Origin: Planctomycetota bacterium
GTDB lineage: Bacteria > Planctomycetota > Phycisphaerae > Phycisphaerales > UBA1924
NCBI GenBank assembly: GCA_018242625.1
Contig: JAFEBO010000004.1
Location: 124,001 to 188,000, forward strand
Direction: 5' to 3'
DNA: 64,000 nt
The position numbers and the translations under genes are program-made. Of the stretch, positions 51,881 through 59,135 are shown one piece after another (positions within the stretch are counted from its first letter, which is position 1; every line of letters begins with the position of its first letter). The notes below the pieces were generated by a model. That model did no database searches. It was not told the origin of the DNA and saw only the letters and a list, made by a program, of their open reading frames with translations.

Positions 51881-52624
51881 ATGCGATTGGCACTGGCAGC
51901 GATCATCGGTTTGTGCGCGGTGGCGGCATCGGCCGGTGCGTACCCCCTCAAGCAGGTTTCTCGTTATAGCTGGTTCACAAACAAGGGGTGGTACGACTTC
52001 CATGCCCCCGGTCAGACGCCGAGCCATACCGACTGGAATGTTTCAGATTCCACCCACGCGTTTGGCCCTTGGGACGCCAACACCTCCGGCGCGCTGTATT
52101 TCGGAGGCGATCAGAAGTCGACCGCGGACCCGTACCGAGGCTGGATCTCCGCGGTCGCGATGGACGACGCATTTTCGGGAAATCAGTCGTCGTGGTTTTG
52201 GCACGTGACAAACGGGTTCGAATACGTCTTCGACGTTGTTGTCCCGCTTCGGGTGAAACTCTCCGGGATCGGGATGAAGTTAACCAGCACCAACGGATTC
52301 TCGTACACGATCAACCTGGCCAATGGGGTGCAGGTGGAAAAGGCACTACCGGTCGGTCGCTACACCTATGCGACGACGGTTTCGTCCGGCAGTGTGAGCG
52401 CGACTTCCGAGATGCGGGTCATGTCCTGCCCATGCGATTTGACGGGTGATAACCTCGTCGATGACGCCGATTTCACAGAATTTGTTCGGACGTACGACAT
52501 TCTTGTTTGCACTGCACCGGGAATGGGTTGGAGCTGTTTGTCAGACTTCAACGCCGATGGTTCGGTCGATGACGCGGACTTCGTCCTGTTCGTGCAGAGC
52601 TACAGCGCGTTGTTCTGCCCCTAA
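51881..52624 (+). CDS. Secreted protein with C-terminal dockerin-like repeats
   Basis: The product is 247 aa. GGAG lies 7 nt before the ATG. A signal peptide (MRLALAAIIGLCAVAASAGA) starts it, then an aromatic, Ser/Thr-rich beta domain of about 150 aa (RYSWFTNKGWYDFHAPG, then FSGNQSSWFWHVTNGFEYVF) without recognised family. The C-terminus has two EF-loop repeats, DLTGDNLVDDADFTEFVRTY and DFNADGSVDDADFVLFVQSY, then ALFCP as the last residues. The repeats resemble type I dockerins, which bind Ca2+ and cohesin, but no cohesin is in the window. It may be a surface or extracellular protein of unknown role. It ends within 4 nt of the convergent miaA stop. Confidence 0.8.
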   Translation: MRLALAAIIGLCAVAASAGAYPLKQVSRYSWFTNKGWYDFHAPGQTPSHTDWNVSDSTHAFGPWDANTSGALYFGGDQKSTADPYRGWISAVAMDDAFSGNQSSWFWHVTNGFEYVFDVVVPLRVKLSGIGMKLTSTNGFSYTINLANGVQVEKALPVGRYTYATTVSSGSVSATSEMRVMSCPCDLTGDNLVDDADFTEFVRTYDILVCTAPGMGWSCLSDFNADGSVDDADFVLFVQSYSALFCP

Positions 52625-53694
52625 AAGGGACGAAGAACCTCCGCACCGAGCTTCGCTCCGATCTGCCGCGCCATTTCGGGAGTCGGCGCATCCGCTGCCG
52701 CGATGAAGAGAGCGTCCGTCGCCGTTCGGAGTCTCTTGAGCCACGTGCGCTGCGCTTTGGCGAAGTGACGCGTGTCGATTTTGATGCGTTCGACTGCCTC
52801 ATCGAGCGGTACGCGGCGTTCGATATGGGCAAGGAGCTGCTTGTAGCCGAGCGCTTCACGGGCCTGCGGGTTGGCGGTTGGGGCGAACGCGTTAGAAGCG
52901 TGGAGTGCGCGAACCTCGTCGAGAAATCCGGCGTCCATCATGTGCCGCACGCGGGCATTGATGCGCGGGTTGATCTTTTCGCTGGGCCAATCGAGGCCTA
53001 CGAGGAGAAAACGAGGCGTCGAGGTGTCAAGGTTTCTAGGTTTCGAGGTGCGGGCGGAGGCGATGGGCGACGTGGAACCGTCCCTTCTCCCTGTCTCTTT
53101 CCCCGCGGAAGGGGCTTCAGCAGAATCCCACTGCGTCTGGTGGGCGCTGATTGGTTTGCCGGTGAGGTGGAAGACTTCGAGGGCGCGGATGGTGCGGCGT
53201 TCGTCGTTGGCGTGGATGCGCTGGGCGGCTTGCGGATCGACGCGTTCGAGTTCTTCGCGGAGTGCGGGGAGACCTTTGGCGCGGAGTTGCTCGCGGAGCG
53301 CGGGATCGGCACCGGGGCCGTCGAAGAGGCCGTCGAGCAGAGCTTTGGCGTAGAGGTGTGTGCCACCGACGATGATGGGGGTCTTGCCGCGGGATTGGAT
53401 ATCGGCGATTGCGGCGTTTGCTTCGCGCAGCCAGTCGTGCACGGTGAAGGGTGTTGGATCGCGCGGGTCGCGGAGATCGAGGAGGTGGTGGGGGATGCCG
53501 CGGCGTTCCTCGATGCTCGGCTTGGCGGTGCCGATGTCCATGCCCTGATAAATCTGGTAGGCGTCGGCGGTAATGATCTCGGCGGGCGTGCCGCGGCCGG
53601 CGAGGGCGAGGGCCAGTTCGACGGCAAGCGCGGTCTTGCCGCCGGCGGTGGGACCGGCGATGACGGGGATGGGCTGGGGTGGGGGTGCGGACAC
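52621..53694 (-). CDS. miaA: tRNA dimethylallyltransferase with in-frame insertion
   Basis: The product is 357 aa from a GTG. The P-loop AGPTAGGKTALAVELA (13-28), the motif ITADAYQIYQGMDIGTAKPS, LLDLRDPRDPTPFTVHDW, IIVGGTHLYAKALLDGLF and HANDERRTIRALEVFHLTGK are all typical. The C-terminal part holds VGLDWPSEKINPRINARV then REALGYKQLLAHI. The enzyme adds an isopentenyl group to A37 of tRNAs that read UNN codons. Residues 191-228 between QTQWD and LLVGLDWP form an insertion not seen in relatives; its last part (SKPRNLDTSTPRF) is encoded by an 8-nt tandem repeat. Core motifs are intact, so the enzyme should be active. Confidence 0.95.
   Translation of the reverse strand: MSAPPPQPIPVIAGPTAGGKTALAVELALALAGRGTPAEIITADAYQIYQGMDIGTAKPSIEERRGIPHHLLDLRDPRDPTPFTVHDWLREANAAIADIQSRGKTPIIVGGTHLYAKALLDGLFDGPGADPALREQLRAKGLPALREELERVDPQAAQRIHANDERRTIRALEVFHLTGKPISAHQTQWDSAEAPSAGKETGRRDGSTSPIASARTSKPRNLDTSTPRFLLVGLDWPSEKINPRINARVRHMMDAGFLDEVRALHASNAFAPTANPQAREALGYKQLLAHIERRVPLDEAVERIKIDTRHFAKAQRTWLKRLRTATDALFIAAADAPTPEMARQIGAKLGAEVLRPF
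53013..53052 (-). repeat. Period-8 repeat in frame within miaA
   Basis: Five adjacent 8-nt units read on the plus strand as GAGGCGTC, GAGGTGTC, AAGGTTTC, TAGGTTTC and GAGGTGCG. They encode the end of the MiaA insertion. The period is not a multiple of three, so successive units are read in different frames. Confidence 0.88.
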
Positions 53695-53720
53695 GCCTTC
53701 ATTGTTTCATCGTCGGGCGG

Positions 53721-54440
53721 TCAGGGGGAGCTTCGCAAACAGGAGATCAATGTGCCGCCGGTGATTCCGGTCAGCGCGAAGAAGCAGTAGATGGCGATCA
53801 ATATCAGGTTGCGGGTTTCTTCTATCTGCCCCGGCGCGATGTTGCGGAGCGAAGGCACTACGGCGAACGCCAGGATGACGCCGAAGAAGGCGGTGATGGC
53901 GAGCACGAGCGCCGCGGCGGAGGAGAGGACTTCGCTGGGAAGGATGCTCGCGAGAATCCATCCGAGGCCGCCGATGCCGAAAAAGAAGGCGGTTTCCACG
54001 AGAAGCGGCGTAAAGAGATTCTCCATCCGGGCATTGCCGTAGAAGGAGGGATTCGATAGAGAAGCTGTGGTCCATGCGATCGCGGTCGGAATGGCGAAGA
54101 GCATGAGTGCCACCACTCCTTTGCTGGCGAGAATCCTGGACCGGGAAATGGGCAGGCTTGCGAGAAATGCGTGAGAACGCTCTCTCCGTTCGCGGGCGAG
54201 CAGGGAAGCGGCGACGGCGGGGATCGCGAGGCCGCTCATGAGGTAGCCCCCAAGGAACAACTCGATCAGACTGTGGTGATCATCGTTCGAGTAGCGCCAG
54301 AGCGGTCCGGCATTGTCGAAGATGCGGGAGTAGGCGGTGAGCAGCACTCCCACAAGCGGGGGCACGAAGACCAGCGAAAAGGTGAGCCAGAACGCCGGCT
54401 TGGCCAGCCGCCAGTCTTTGCGGAGAAGCGTCAGGAACAT
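53721..54440 (-). CDS. ABC-2-type permease of the gntR operon
   Basis: The product is 239 aa with six membrane segments (FWLTFSLVFVPPLVGVLLTA, LGGYLMSGLAIPAVAASLL and others). The coupling loop ARERRERSHAFLASLPISRS is typical of ABC-2 permeases. The ATG lies inside the last codons of the ATPase gene, a 10-nt overlap, so translation is coupled. With the upstream ATPase it would form a complete exporter. The gntR-ATPase-permease order resembles the YtrA-type systems of Firmicutes that respond to cell-wall-active compounds; that role is inference. Confidence 0.85.
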   Translation of the reverse strand: MFLTLLRKDWRLAKPAFWLTFSLVFVPPLVGVLLTAYSRIFDNAGPLWRYSNDDHHSLIELFLGGYLMSGLAIPAVAASLLARERRERSHAFLASLPISRSRILASKGVVALMLFAIPTAIAWTTASLSNPSFYGNARMENLFTPLLVETAFFFGIGGLGWILASILPSEVLSSAAALVLAITAFFGVILAFAVVPSLRNIAPGQIEETRNLILIAIYCFFALTGITGGTLISCLRSSP

Positions 54441-55351
54441 GTGGTCTCCATCCCCTTCACGATGTCTTTGAACGCGTCGTCGAGCGAGAGGTCGGCGATG
54501 TCGAACACGGGGCTGTGAGATGCTGACCGGAGCGATTCCGCGGCGGCCGGCGTGAAATTGCGGAGCGTCAGGGTCACGGCACGTCCTTCGCGTGCGATGT
54601 GCGAAATGTCGGGAGAGAGTTTGCGGAGAGTGCCGTCGTCGATCGGTGACTGAGGCATGAGCCGAAGGCGCTTTGTGGACGAGAGGAGGTCGTCGGTCGC
54701 GCCCTGAAAGATCAGTCGCCCGTTGTGGAGGAAGCCCAGGTGATCGGTGGCGCGCTGAATGTCCTGCAGTGAATGGCTGGAAATCAGGACGGTGCGAGGT
54801 GAATCGAGCGAAGCACGGAGCACCTCTTCGAAGAATTCGTCGCGGGCGATGGGGTCCAGGCCGTCGGTCGGTTCGTCCAGGATCAGGATTTCGGGATCGT
54901 GGGCGAGCGCGAGCAGGAGCGACAGCTTGGCCCCGGTTCCCTTTGAGAGGCTTCGAATCCGTGAGCGCGGGTCGATCCGGTATTTTTTGAGAAGGTGCGA
55001 TGCCAGCGTCGGACTCCAGGAGGGGATGACGCCTTCGCAGAATGCCAGCACCTCCCGGACCCGCATCCACGGGTAAGCGGTCGGGCGGTCCGGCACGTAA
55101 CCCACGCGTGCTTTGGCGGCGACGGGATCGCGGGCGAGTTCGGTGTCGCGTATGCGCACCGAACCGGCGGAGGGAGCCAGCAGGCCGATCAGCATGCGGA
55201 TCGTCGTGCTCTTGCCGGCGCCGTTCAGGCCGATGAAGCCGTAGATGGCGCCGCGCGGGACCGCCAGGTTCAGGCCATCGACCGCGAGGTGCTTCCCGAA
55301 ACGGCGGGAGAGACCGGTTGTTTCGATCGCCAGTCCGGGTGTATCGCTCAT
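54431..55351 (-). CDS. ABC transporter ATP-binding protein
   Basis: The product is 306 aa. Walker A is GLNGAGKSTTIRML, the signature loop is LSKGTGAKLSLLLAL, Walker B and the following Glu are ILILDEPTDGLDP, and the switch His is in LISSHSLQDI. The C-terminal 80 aa form the extra domain seen in ABC-2 ATPases of this kind. It energises the permease encoded downstream. Its start overlaps the gntR stop by 4 nt (ATGA), and its end overlaps the permease start, so the three genes form one tightly coupled operon. Confidence 0.93.
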   Translation of the reverse strand: MSDTPGLAIETTGLSRRFGKHLAVDGLNLAVPRGAIYGFIGLNGAGKSTTIRMLIGLLAPSAGSVRIRDTELARDPVAAKARVGYVPDRPTAYPWMRVREVLAFCEGVIPSWSPTLASHLLKKYRIDPRSRIRSLSKGTGAKLSLLLALAHDPEILILDEPTDGLDPIARDEFFEEVLRASLDSPRTVLISSHSLQDIQRATDHLGFLHNGRLIFQGATDDLLSSTKRLRLMPQSPIDDGTLRKLSPDISHIAREGRAVTLTLRNFTPAAAESLRSASHSPVFDIADLSLDDAFKDIVKGMETTCS

Positions 55352-55725
55352 GGCTTTGCTCCGCTTCGCTGCCAGGCCTTGGTGTACACCGAGTCGGTGG
55401 CGGCTCGGCTCAATCCTGCGGCGATCGAGGTCCGGATCCCGTGTTCGAACGCTTCACGCACCGATTCCAAGGCACTCGCGCGGGCCGGGCCTTCGCTCGC
55501 TTTGGAGACAAACATGCCGATGCCGCGGCGGGATTCGATGATGCCCTCGCGTTCCAGCATTTCGTACGCGCGCTGGATCGTGTTGGGGTTGATCTTCAAC
55601 TTGAGCGACTGCGCGCGCACGGAGGGGATCGCGTCGCCGGGAGCAAAGACGCCCGCGGCGATCGCGTGGCGGATCGAGTCCGCCACCTGCTGGAAGACCG
55701 GAAGATTGGAGTCGCTGGCGGCCAT
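55348..55725 (-). CDS. GntR-family (YtrA-like) transcriptional regulator
   Basis: The product is 125 aa. The winged helix is typical of the short YtrA subfamily: LPVFQQVADSIRHAIAAGVF, then PGDAIPSVRAQSLKLKINPN and TIQRAYEMLEREGIIESRRG. A C-terminal helix (VREAFEHGIRTSIAAGLSRA) replaces the long effector domain of other GntR groups and serves dimerisation. A perfect inverted repeat starts one base before the ATG (55726-55747), so it probably represses its own operon. The ABC ATPase and permease genes follow by overlaps. Confidence 0.92.
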   Translation of the reverse strand: MAASDSNLPVFQQVADSIRHAIAAGVFAPGDAIPSVRAQSLKLKINPNTIQRAYEMLEREGIIESRRGIGMFVSKASEGPARASALESVREAFEHGIRTSIAAGLSRAATDSVYTKAWQRSGAKP

Positions 55726-55747
55726 GTGTACTAGTGTGCTAGTACAC
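55726..55747 (-). promoter_or_regulatory. GntR operator overlapping the operon promoter
   Basis: GTGTACTAG-TGTG-CTAGTACAC is a perfect 9-bp inverted repeat that abuts the gntR start codon. On the minus strand TATAGT (55751-55746) overlaps its upstream edge and could be the -10 box, giving a leader of roughly 14 nt. No good -35 box is visible. Binding of GntR would block transcription of gntR and the ABC genes. Confidence 0.8.
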
Positions 55748-55835
55748 TATACCTCGATCGGGCGCGGGCGGTTCCTGAAAAAGGAAAAATGGCGCCGGGG
55801 CGACCCTGGTTTGCCTTCGGTTCGCATGGCCCGGC

Positions 55836-56426
55836 ATGGAAAACTCCGATTTCATGCGCCCTTGGGTTCTTGAGTGGTACCATGCGCTCGTGGCTGCGGG
55901 GCTTTCCAAATCCGGTCGGATTTTCAGCTCGCCGCTGGGTGATCTGGAACTGGTCGCCGACGGCGCTGTGCTGCGGTCGCTGCAATTTGTCGGTTCGGCG
56001 CCTGCGGGTGCGGCGATTGTGAAGAGCCCGCTGCTTGAGCAGGTCGAGCACGAATTGCACGAGTACTTTCAGGGGCGGCGGCAGAGCTTTGACTTTGCGA
56101 CCGATCCGGCCGGGACCGAGTTCCAGCGCCGGGTTTGGGATGAGCTGCGGCGCATTCCGTACGCCCAGACGATCTCATATGCGGAGCTGGCACGCCGGGT
56201 GGGGAGCGCCAACGGTTTTCGCGCCGTGGGTGCCGCCAACGGCGCCAACCCGATCGCGATCGCGATCCCGTGCCATCGGGTGATCAATTCCGATGGGGCG
56301 CTCGGCGGCTACAGCGGCGATTTGTGGCGGAAGCGCTGGCTGCTGGAGCATGAGCGGCGGGTGGCGGGGATGCCGCCGCTGGATCTGTTTGCGGTGAAAA
56401 CGCCGGTGCGTGTGGCACAGGATTAG
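55836..56426 (+). CDS. ogt: Methylated-DNA-protein-cysteine methyltransferase
   Basis: The product is 196 aa. The C-terminal alkyltransferase domain has FQRRVWDELRRIPYAQTISY, then AELARRVGSANGFRAVGAAN and the active-site IPCHRVINSDGALGGY with acceptor Cys146. The N-terminal part (SSPLGDLELVADGAVLRSLQ) is the usual ribonuclease-H-like domain. It repairs O6-alkylguanine by irreversible transfer of the alkyl group onto its own Cys. No Ada regulatory domain is present. The ATG at 55836 lacks a strong SD. The downstream secreted-protein gene starts 74 nt after it. Confidence 0.95.
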   Translation: MENSDFMRPWVLEWYHALVAAGLSKSGRIFSSPLGDLELVADGAVLRSLQFVGSAPAGAAIVKSPLLEQVEHELHEYFQGRRQSFDFATDPAGTEFQRRVWDELRRIPYAQTISYAELARRVGSANGFRAVGAANGANPIAIAIPCHRVINSDGALGGYSGDLWRKRWLLEHERRVAGMPPLDLFAVKTPVRVAQD

Positions 56427-56500
56427 TGGCGGGCGGTGGGAAATATCGTGCTGGTTTCTGCGTTGAACTCCCGGTTTCTCGAAGAGATCGAGAGGTTGCA

Positions 56501-57436
56501 ATGTTTGCACTCATTTTCGGGCTGATGATCGCTCTGGGCGGCGCCGCCGCCGGAACAGAGGAGACAGGAAGCCGGAATGACTCTGCGGGCGGCGGAGCGC
56601 TGCTCGCGGGGCCCGTGGTCGAGGTCGCCGCGCCCGCCAGGACGCTGGTTCACTTTGGGGCGGACGGGCGATTGCTGACGCTGGAAACTCGCGAAGAGAT
56701 TGCGGCGATTGAGCTGCTCGATTTCACGGGTCCGGAGCGCGAGGCGGTTGATCGATATATCCGATCGCGCCTGGTCGATGTGACGGCGGGCGGAATCCGA
56801 AGGATCCCCCTGCTGCTCGAATTGCAGGAGGCGATCGCGAGCGGTTCGGACGGTCGCATCGATGAGGTGCTCGGGCGCTACGCCGTGCACCGCGATATCT
56901 GGAATTCGAACCCCGAGGAGGTTCTCCGCGCAGCGCTTCCCGAGCGCCTGCGGGACCAATACGCGAGGCTGATCTCGGAGTATCGCGAAGCATGGATCGC
57001 CGAACACTCTTCGATGGCCGACCGTCAGGTGCTTCTCGCGCGGCTGGAAAGAGAAAACCGAATCGCGGAAATCCAGAAGCCCGCGGAGGCGAGCGCGGAG
57101 CGGGCCCGCGAGCGATTCGAGAAGATCTCGCGCCGTCTGGACCTGACAACCGAGCAGGAAGGCAAGCTCCAGACGCTGCTGCAGCAGTTCGCGACGAATT
57201 CCAACTTCAACCCGCGCCCGCGCGACCGTCTGAAGCTGCTCGCGGACATGTTTGGGGTGCTTACGTGGAAACAGCGCCTCGAGCTTCGGAGTTATCTGCT
57301 GGAAGAGCGCGGCGGCGAGCGGTTCCGGCCGCCGCGCGATGCGCCGAAAGCGACCGGGATGGTCGCGGGAATACCCCTGATGCTCTGGGCGATTCGACGA
57401 AAGAGACCGCGGGCCGGCCGAAACGTTTCCCTATGA
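56501..57436 (+). CDS. Unknown exported/membrane-anchored helical protein
   Basis: The product is 311 aa from the ATG at 56501, with GAGAGG 5 nt upstream. An N-terminal hydrophobic stretch (MFALIFGLMIALGGAAAG) acts as signal or anchor. The body is strongly helical and charged, with coiled-coil-like parts (RQVLLARLERENRIAEIQKP and ARERFEKISRRLDLTTEQEG). A second hydrophobic stretch near the C-terminus (ATGMVAGIPLMLWAI) ends in a basic tail. The LTTEQEGKLQTLLQQF segment recalls Spy/CpxP-like helices, but that is weak. It lies between the DNA alkyltransferase gene and der on the same strand, 6 nt before der, so may be co-transcribed with it. Confidence 0.7.
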   Translation: MFALIFGLMIALGGAAAGTEETGSRNDSAGGGALLAGPVVEVAAPARTLVHFGADGRLLTLETREEIAAIELLDFTGPEREAVDRYIRSRLVDVTAGGIRRIPLLLELQEAIASGSDGRIDEVLGRYAVHRDIWNSNPEEVLRAALPERLRDQYARLISEYREAWIAEHSSMADRQVLLARLERENRIAEIQKPAEASAERARERFEKISRRLDLTTEQEGKLQTLLQQFATNSNFNPRPRDRLKLLADMFGVLTWKQRLELRSYLLEERGGERFRPPRDAPKATGMVAGIPLMLWAIRRKRPRAGRNVSL

Positions 57437-57442
57437 TTCGGC

Positions 57443-59131
57443 GTGCCTATTCCACGTATCGCCATCGTCGGACGCCCCAACGCGGGCAAGTCCTCTCTCA
57501 TGAACCTGATCGCCCGGGCGAAGGTTTCCATTGTGGATCCGACGCCCGGGGTCACGCGTGACCGCGTTGCGGCCATTGTCGATCTGGAGGGCCCCAACGG
57601 CATCCGCAGCCCGAAGAAGACGGTCGAGTTCATGGACACGGGCGGGTTTGGCGTGTACGTCGCCGAAGGGGAGCGGTTCGATGAGGTCGGATCGGACCTG
57701 GCGACGCTGACCGACGATATCGAAACGCAGATCGCCGCGGCGATCGAGGGTGCGGACCTGATTCTGTTTGCGGTCGATGCCCAGGCGGGGATTACGCCCC
57801 ACGACGAACAGATCGCCAAGCTGCTGCGGGAAGGCAAGCTCGGCAGCGGGCGGGAAGGAAAGGGGAAGGGGCCAAAGGGCCAGAACGCCAAAGAGACAAA
57901 GAAGGGCGCGAAGCGGCCGCCGATCCGGGTCGTGGCGACGAAGGTGGACGGCCCGAAGTGGGAGGCGCACGCGCTGGAGTTGTCGGCGCTTGGGTTTGGC
58001 GAGCCGCTGATGGTCTCGTCGATGAACAACTACATGCGTCGCGAGTTTCTCGATGCGATTTACGAACTGACGCCGGATGAAGCGCTGGGTGCGGAGCCCG
58101 AAGCGCGGGCGGACCTGATGCTGGCGATCGTGGGCAAGAGGAATGCGGGCAAGAGCACGCTGGTGAACACGCTGGCGGGCGAGCCGCGCGTGATCGTGAG
58201 CGAGATCGCGGGCACGACGCGCGACGCGATCGACGTGCGCTTCGAGATGGATGGCAAGACGCTGGTCGCCATCGACACGGCGGGTCTCCGGCGCAAGAAG
58301 AGCTTCCAGAACATGATCGAGCACTGGGCGCTCGATCGCGCTGTGCGGGCGATCGAGAGGGCCGACGTCATCCTGCTGCTGCTGGATGCGACCGAGAAGA
58401 TCAGCCAGGTCGATGAGCAGCTCGCGGCGCTGGCCCAGAAGAGCTGGAAACCGACCATCATCGTCGTGAACAAGTGGGATCTGGCCGAGGGTCAGATCGG
58501 GCGGGACGACAAACCCGTCACGCCGGAGAAATATGAGGAGTATCTCCGCAAGGAACTGCGGGGGCTGACCTTTGCTCCGATCGCGTTTGTGAGCGGCAAG
58601 GACAACCGCAACGTGCGGGAGACGATCGAACTCGCGTTCGAACTGCAGGAGCAGGCCCGTTCTCGTGTCACGACCGGCAAGCTGAACAGGCTTCTCCGGG
58701 AGATCGTCACGCAGCGCGGCCCCACCGACACGAAGGGAACGCACGCCAAGGTGTTCTTTGTCGCGCAGACGCAGACCGATCCGCCGACGATCACCATGGT
58801 GGTCAATCACCCGGAGCTCTTCCGTCCGAATTACCAGCGGTTCCTGATCAACCGCCTGCGTGAGGAAACTCCGTTTGTCGAAGTGCCGCTGCGGCTGGTC
58901 GTGCGGGCACGCCGCCAGCGCGAGGATGATTCGGGCCTGATCGAGACCGGCAAGTATTCACAGAAGCTCAAGCTGGGGCGCGGCGGAACCCGGGCGAAGA
59001 TTACCGAGCAGGAGGGCGTGTGGGTCGCCGATGAGGGAGAGTTTGACGAGAGCATCCTGACCGATGCGCAGTCCGCCCCCGTCGAATTTGAGGATGAGGA
59101 GAAGACGGCGGAGGAGTACTTCGAGGAGTAG
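57443..59131 (+). CDS. der: Ribosome-assembly GTPase Der (EngA) with in-frame insertion
   Basis: The product is 562 aa, against about 440-490 usual. It has two G domains: P-loop 1 is GRPNAGKSSLMN (10-21), followed by DTGG; P-loop 2 is GKRNAGKSTLVN, followed by DTAGLRRKK and NKWD. The C-terminal KH-like domain holds LNRLLREIVTQRGPTDTKG and the segment HPELFRPNYQRFLINRLRE. Der is an essential GTPase for 50S assembly. Residues 133-158 (SGREGKGKGPKGQNAKETKK) are an added basic loop between LLREGK and the G4 motif TKVDG of the first G domain. A C-terminal acidic tail is also present. The start is GTG. Confidence 0.95.
   Translation: MPIPRIAIVGRPNAGKSSLMNLIARAKVSIVDPTPGVTRDRVAAIVDLEGPNGIRSPKKTVEFMDTGGFGVYVAEGERFDEVGSDLATLTDDIETQIAAAIEGADLILFAVDAQAGITPHDEQIAKLLREGKLGSGREGKGKGPKGQNAKETKKGAKRPPIRVVATKVDGPKWEAHALELSALGFGEPLMVSSMNNYMRREFLDAIYELTPDEALGAEPEARADLMLAIVGKRNAGKSTLVNTLAGEPRVIVSEIAGTTRDAIDVRFEMDGKTLVAIDTAGLRRKKSFQNMIEHWALDRAVRAIERADVILLLLDATEKISQVDEQLAALAQKSWKPTIIVVNKWDLAEGQIGRDDKPVTPEKYEEYLRKELRGLTFAPIAFVSGKDNRNVRETIELAFELQEQARSRVTTGKLNRLLREIVTQRGPTDTKGTHAKVFFVAQTQTDPPTITMVVNHPELFRPNYQRFLINRLREETPFVEVPLRLVVRARRQREDDSGLIETGKYSQKLKLGRGGTRAKITEQEGVWVADEGEFDESILTDAQSAPVEFEDEEKTAEEYFEE
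57866..57905 (+). repeat. Period-8 repeat in frame within der
   Basis: Five adjacent 8-nt units read AAGGGGCC, AAAGGGCC, AGAACGCC, AAAGAGAC and AAAGAAGG. They encode KGPKGQNAKETKKG within G domain 1. The unit AAAGGGCC also occurs in the repeat after the ArsR stop and, reversed, after pnkp. Confidence 0.85.
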
Positions 59132-59135
59132 CGAA

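Noticed and set aside
57851-57920. The Lys/Gly-rich Der insertion considered as a sequencing error or frameshift.
   Set aside because: The frame is continuous with intact motifs on both sides, and comparable insertions occur in three other genes.
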